Part shown: positions 3,697 through 5,169 of the stretch, in pieces
Layout: each line of letters opens with the position of its first letter
Numbering within the stretch: the stretch's first letter is position 1
Assembly: GCA_020048935.1 (NCBI GenBank)
Contig: JAIFLS010000052.1
Location: 1 to 5,169, forward strand
Direction of reading: 5' to 3'
Origin: a bacterium
GTDB taxonomy: Bacteria; Verrucomicrobiota; Kiritimatiellia; UBA8416
Length of the DNA stretch: 5,169 nt
The notes under the pieces: generated by a model
Databases searched by the model: none
Told to the model about the DNA's origin: nothing
Seen by the model: only the letters and a program-made list of their open reading frames with translations
Program-made: the position numbers and the translations under genes

Positions 3697-5169
3697 GTGG
3701 TGCAGATATGGTTACCTTTGAATACAGGACCGAAAACGGAAGACGGAAGACGGAAGACCGAACATCCAACATCCAACGTCCAACATCCAACGCCCAACGC
3801 CTATACCCGCACGCTCGCACCCCGGGTCGGTTAGCGGGTTTCCTGCTGGCTGCCTTTCTGCTTGCCTGCAGCTCTGCGTCGGCGGCGCGGATACGGGAGA
3901 TCGCGGTCGAGCAGCAAGGCATGGGCCGCAGCGACAAGGCCCATGTGATGGCGCATGTGCGCGCCGAGGCGGGTAGCGAGTTCAGCGGGGCACTGGCGGC
4001 ACAGGATGTCAAGCGGCTGCTTGAGACCGGCCAGTTCTCGGGAGCGGATGTTCGCGTGGAGGAGCTGGGCGGTGGCGAGCTGCGGTTGATCTACACCGTT
4101 CGTCCGAAGCTGAGGCTGGTGGAGCGTCCTCGGATCGAGGGCGTCGAGGCCTTCCGCCAGTCGAAGGTTCGCAAGTGGCTGGCGCTTGACGATGGCGATC
4201 TGGTGGACGACCAGGCGGCCGGCGTGGCGGTTCGGGCGGTGATCCAGGAGTACCGCAAGAAGCAGTATACCGAGGCCACCGGATCCTGGGCCTTCGAGAC
4301 TGTCGACGAAGCGCGCGGGCTGGTGCGGCTGACCTTCACGTTCGTCGAGGGGGTGCGCTCCTATGTCGACGACATCCGTGTGGAAGGCAGCAGCGGGGAG
4401 GTCCGCCGCGCGGATCTGCGCGAGGCGCTCAAGCGCCCGTCCCCGCTGAACCCGTGGCGCTGGTTCTTCAAGAAGAAGTATGACCGCTTCGAGCTGCAGG
4501 AGGTCGAGGCGAACGTCCGGCGCCTGTACATGAACAATGGGTTCATGGATGTCGATGTCTCGGTGACGGTCGACGAGGATGCCGGTGAGCCCGGTGAGCC
4601 CGGCGAGACGGCGATCGTGAACGTCCGCCAGGGCGATCGCTACCGCTTCGGCGGCGTGCGGCTGGAGGGCGTCACGCTTTTCCCAGAGGAGAAGTTGCGG
4701 TCGCAGATGGTGGTGCGCGAGGGCGAGATGGCCTCGCTCGACGCCATCGAAAACACCGCCAGCCAACTGAAATTGTTCTACGGCGACCGCGGCTACCTGA
4801 ATGCCGGCGCGCGCCCTGTGCTGCTGCCGGATCGCGAGCGGCTGGTCGTGGATATGAACTTCAAGGTCAGCGAGGGCGAATTGGTCAGGATCCGCAACAT
4901 CGTCATCCGAGGCAACACGCGCACACGCGACAAGGTCATCCGGCGGGAACTGCTGGTCTATCCGGGCGAGATCTACAACCAGAGCCGTGTGCAGCGCAGC
5001 GAGAAGCGCCTGAGCAACCTGGGATTCTTCGAAACCGTACACGTGCTGCCGGAGCCGGCGGCCGACAAGGCGGAGCGGGACCTGGTGTTCGATGTCGCCG
5101 AGAAACGCACGGGCCAGTTCATGATCGGAGCGGGCTTCTCGAGCGTCGACAACCTGATCGGCTTCATGG
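3693..5169 (+). CDS. bamA: Outer membrane protein assembly factor BamA (Omp85), 3' end beyond the window
   Basis: BamA inserts beta-barrel proteins into the outer membrane; periplasmic POTRA domains receive substrates and a C-terminal barrel opens sideways. The frame is open from ATG 3693 to the window end, 492 codons. Residues 1-47 are an odd hydrophilic extension encoded largely by a 7-nt repeat. A signal peptide follows (hydrophobic GFLLAAFLLA at 49-58, likely cleavage after ASA, residue 64). C59 in LLAC is a weak lipobox, so a lipoprotein is less likely. Five POTRA domains can be drawn at about 67-138, 140-219, 221-312, 316-395 and 398-472. The last is the clearest: IVIRGNTRTRDKVIRRELLV then RVQRSEKRLSNLGFFETV. 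The barrel begins with GQFMIGAGFSSVDNLIGF. POTRA3 contains a short GEPGEPGE loop. TamA is the main alternative, but five POTRA domains favour BamA. The start is uncertain: no ATG, GTG or TTG lies in frame between 3708 and the signal peptide. Confidence 0.92.
   Translation, partial: MSGADMVTFEYRTENGRRKTEDRTSNIQRPTSNAQRLYPHARTPGRLAGFLLAAFLLACSSASAARIREIAVEQQGMGRSDKAHVMAHVRAEAGSEFSGALAAQDVKRLLETGQFSGADVRVEELGGGELRLIYTVRPKLRLVERPRIEGVEAFRQSKVRKWLALDDGDLVDDQAAGVAVRAVIQEYRKKQYTEATGSWAFETVDEARGLVRLTFTFVEGVRSYVDDIRVEGSSGEVRRADLREALKRPSPLNPWRWFFKKKYDRFELQEVEANVRRLYMNNGFMDVDVSVTVDEDAGEPGEPGETAIVNVRQGDRYRFGGVRLEGVTLFPEEKLRSQMVVREGEMASLDAIENTASQLKLFYGDRGYLNAGARPVLLPDRERLVVDMNFKVSEGELVRIRNIVIRGNTRTRDKVIRRELLVYPGEIYNQSRVQRSEKRLSNLGFFETVHVLPEPAADKAERDLVFDVAEKRTGQFMIGAGFSSVDNLIGFM
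3731..3800 (+). repeat. Degenerate heptanucleotide tandem array, ten units
   Basis: Ten consecutive 7-nt units run without a gap: CGAAAAC, three GGAAGAC (3738-3758), CGAACAT, CCAACAT, CCAACGT, CCAACAT and two CCAACGC (3787-3800). A loose consensus is SSAASRY-like, with AA fixed at positions 3-4. Units 2-4 form one subtype and units 6-10 another, with CGAACAT as the hybrid between them. Only 4 of 70 bases are T on the + strand, and GC over 3711-3800 is 46 of 90, lower than the flanks. It lies in the bamA frame just after the start codon. As 7 nt is not a multiple of 3, the encoded peptide repeats every three units (21 nt), giving the related strings RTSNIQR and PTSNAQR. The two subtypes are not complementary, so no hairpin is expected. 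Confidence 0.9.
4582..4608 (+). repeat. Three 9-nt units in bamA encoding GEP-GEP-GET
   Basis: CCGGTGAGC occurs twice in tandem (4582-4599), followed by a diverged third unit, CCGGCGAGA (4600-4608). The frame is kept, and the product is a GEPGEPGET loop late in the third POTRA domain (residues about 298-306), where insertion should be tolerated. This is probably replication slippage. Confidence 0.75.

Noticed and set aside
3697..3730. Target-site duplication or inverted ends flanking the heptanucleotide array, as expected of a transposon
   Set aside because: I compared the flanks by eye and saw no matching direct or inverted repeats, so there is no support for a transposon insertion.
3697..3840. 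CRISPR array at the repeat-rich dnaB-bamA junction
   Set aside because: Units are 7 nt with no spacers, so it is a short tandem array, not repeat-spacer architecture.
3335..4012. Minus-strand frame containing LDVGRWMLDVRSSVFR-like text
   Set aside because: The striking peptide is the reverse translation of the heptanucleotide array; the rest is antisense to dnaB and bamA. Not a gene, though it is a useful search string for the repeat.
3831..5042. Long minus-strand open frame (403 codons) opposite bamA
   Set aside because: It mirrors the bamA codons in GC-rich DNA, its translation is His/Leu/Ala/Asp-rich with no recognisable domain, and the + strand has a clear five-POTRA BamA.

Overview
The window is GC-rich, and all seven of its genes lie on the + strand, packed head to tail. 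It is a conserved bacterial housekeeping operon: pth (5' end missing), rpsF, ssb, rpsR, rplI, dnaB and bamA (3' end missing). Gaps between genes are at most 34 nt. Two junctions overlap by a few bases: TTGA at pth/rpsF and ATGA at dnaB/bamA. BamA implies a diderm (Gram-negative) bacterium. The GC content, the arginine- and alanine-rich tails on the ribosomal proteins, bamA directly after dnaB, and a particular heptanucleotide repeat together suggest the PVC group (Verrucomicrobiota or Kiritimatiellota-like). That assignment is an inference from memory, not a search result.

Layout: 1-588 peptidyl-tRNA hydrolase, lacking about its first dozen codons; 585-920 ribosomal protein bS6, probably from a TTG start; 938-1441 single-stranded DNA-binding protein; 1476-1769 ribosomal protein bS18 with an unusual RDG-rich N-terminal extension and a second plausible internal start; 1795-2244 ribosomal protein bL9; 2251-3696 the replicative helicase DnaB, complete and with all main motifs; 3693-5169 BamA, with an N-terminal extension, signal peptide, five POTRA domains and the first strand of the barrel. 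There is no gene-free stretch longer than 300 bases, and I see no RNA gene, insertion sequence, CRISPR array or clear terminator.

The genes combine translation (Pth recycles peptidyl-tRNA; bS6, bS18 and bL9 are ribosomal), replication (SSB and DnaB work together at the fork) and envelope assembly (BamA inserts outer-membrane proteins). Most are probably read from one transcript that starts upstream of the window, with translation coupled at several junctions.

The one element the gene content does not explain is a 70-bp array of ten degenerate 7-bp units at 3731-3800. It is A-rich and nearly free of T on the + strand, and it lies inside the 5' end of the bamA reading frame, between the start codon and the signal peptide. 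It looks like a dispersed repeat that has been captured into the coding sequence. It is the best candidate for something undescribed, but I see no evidence in this window for a new multi-gene system.
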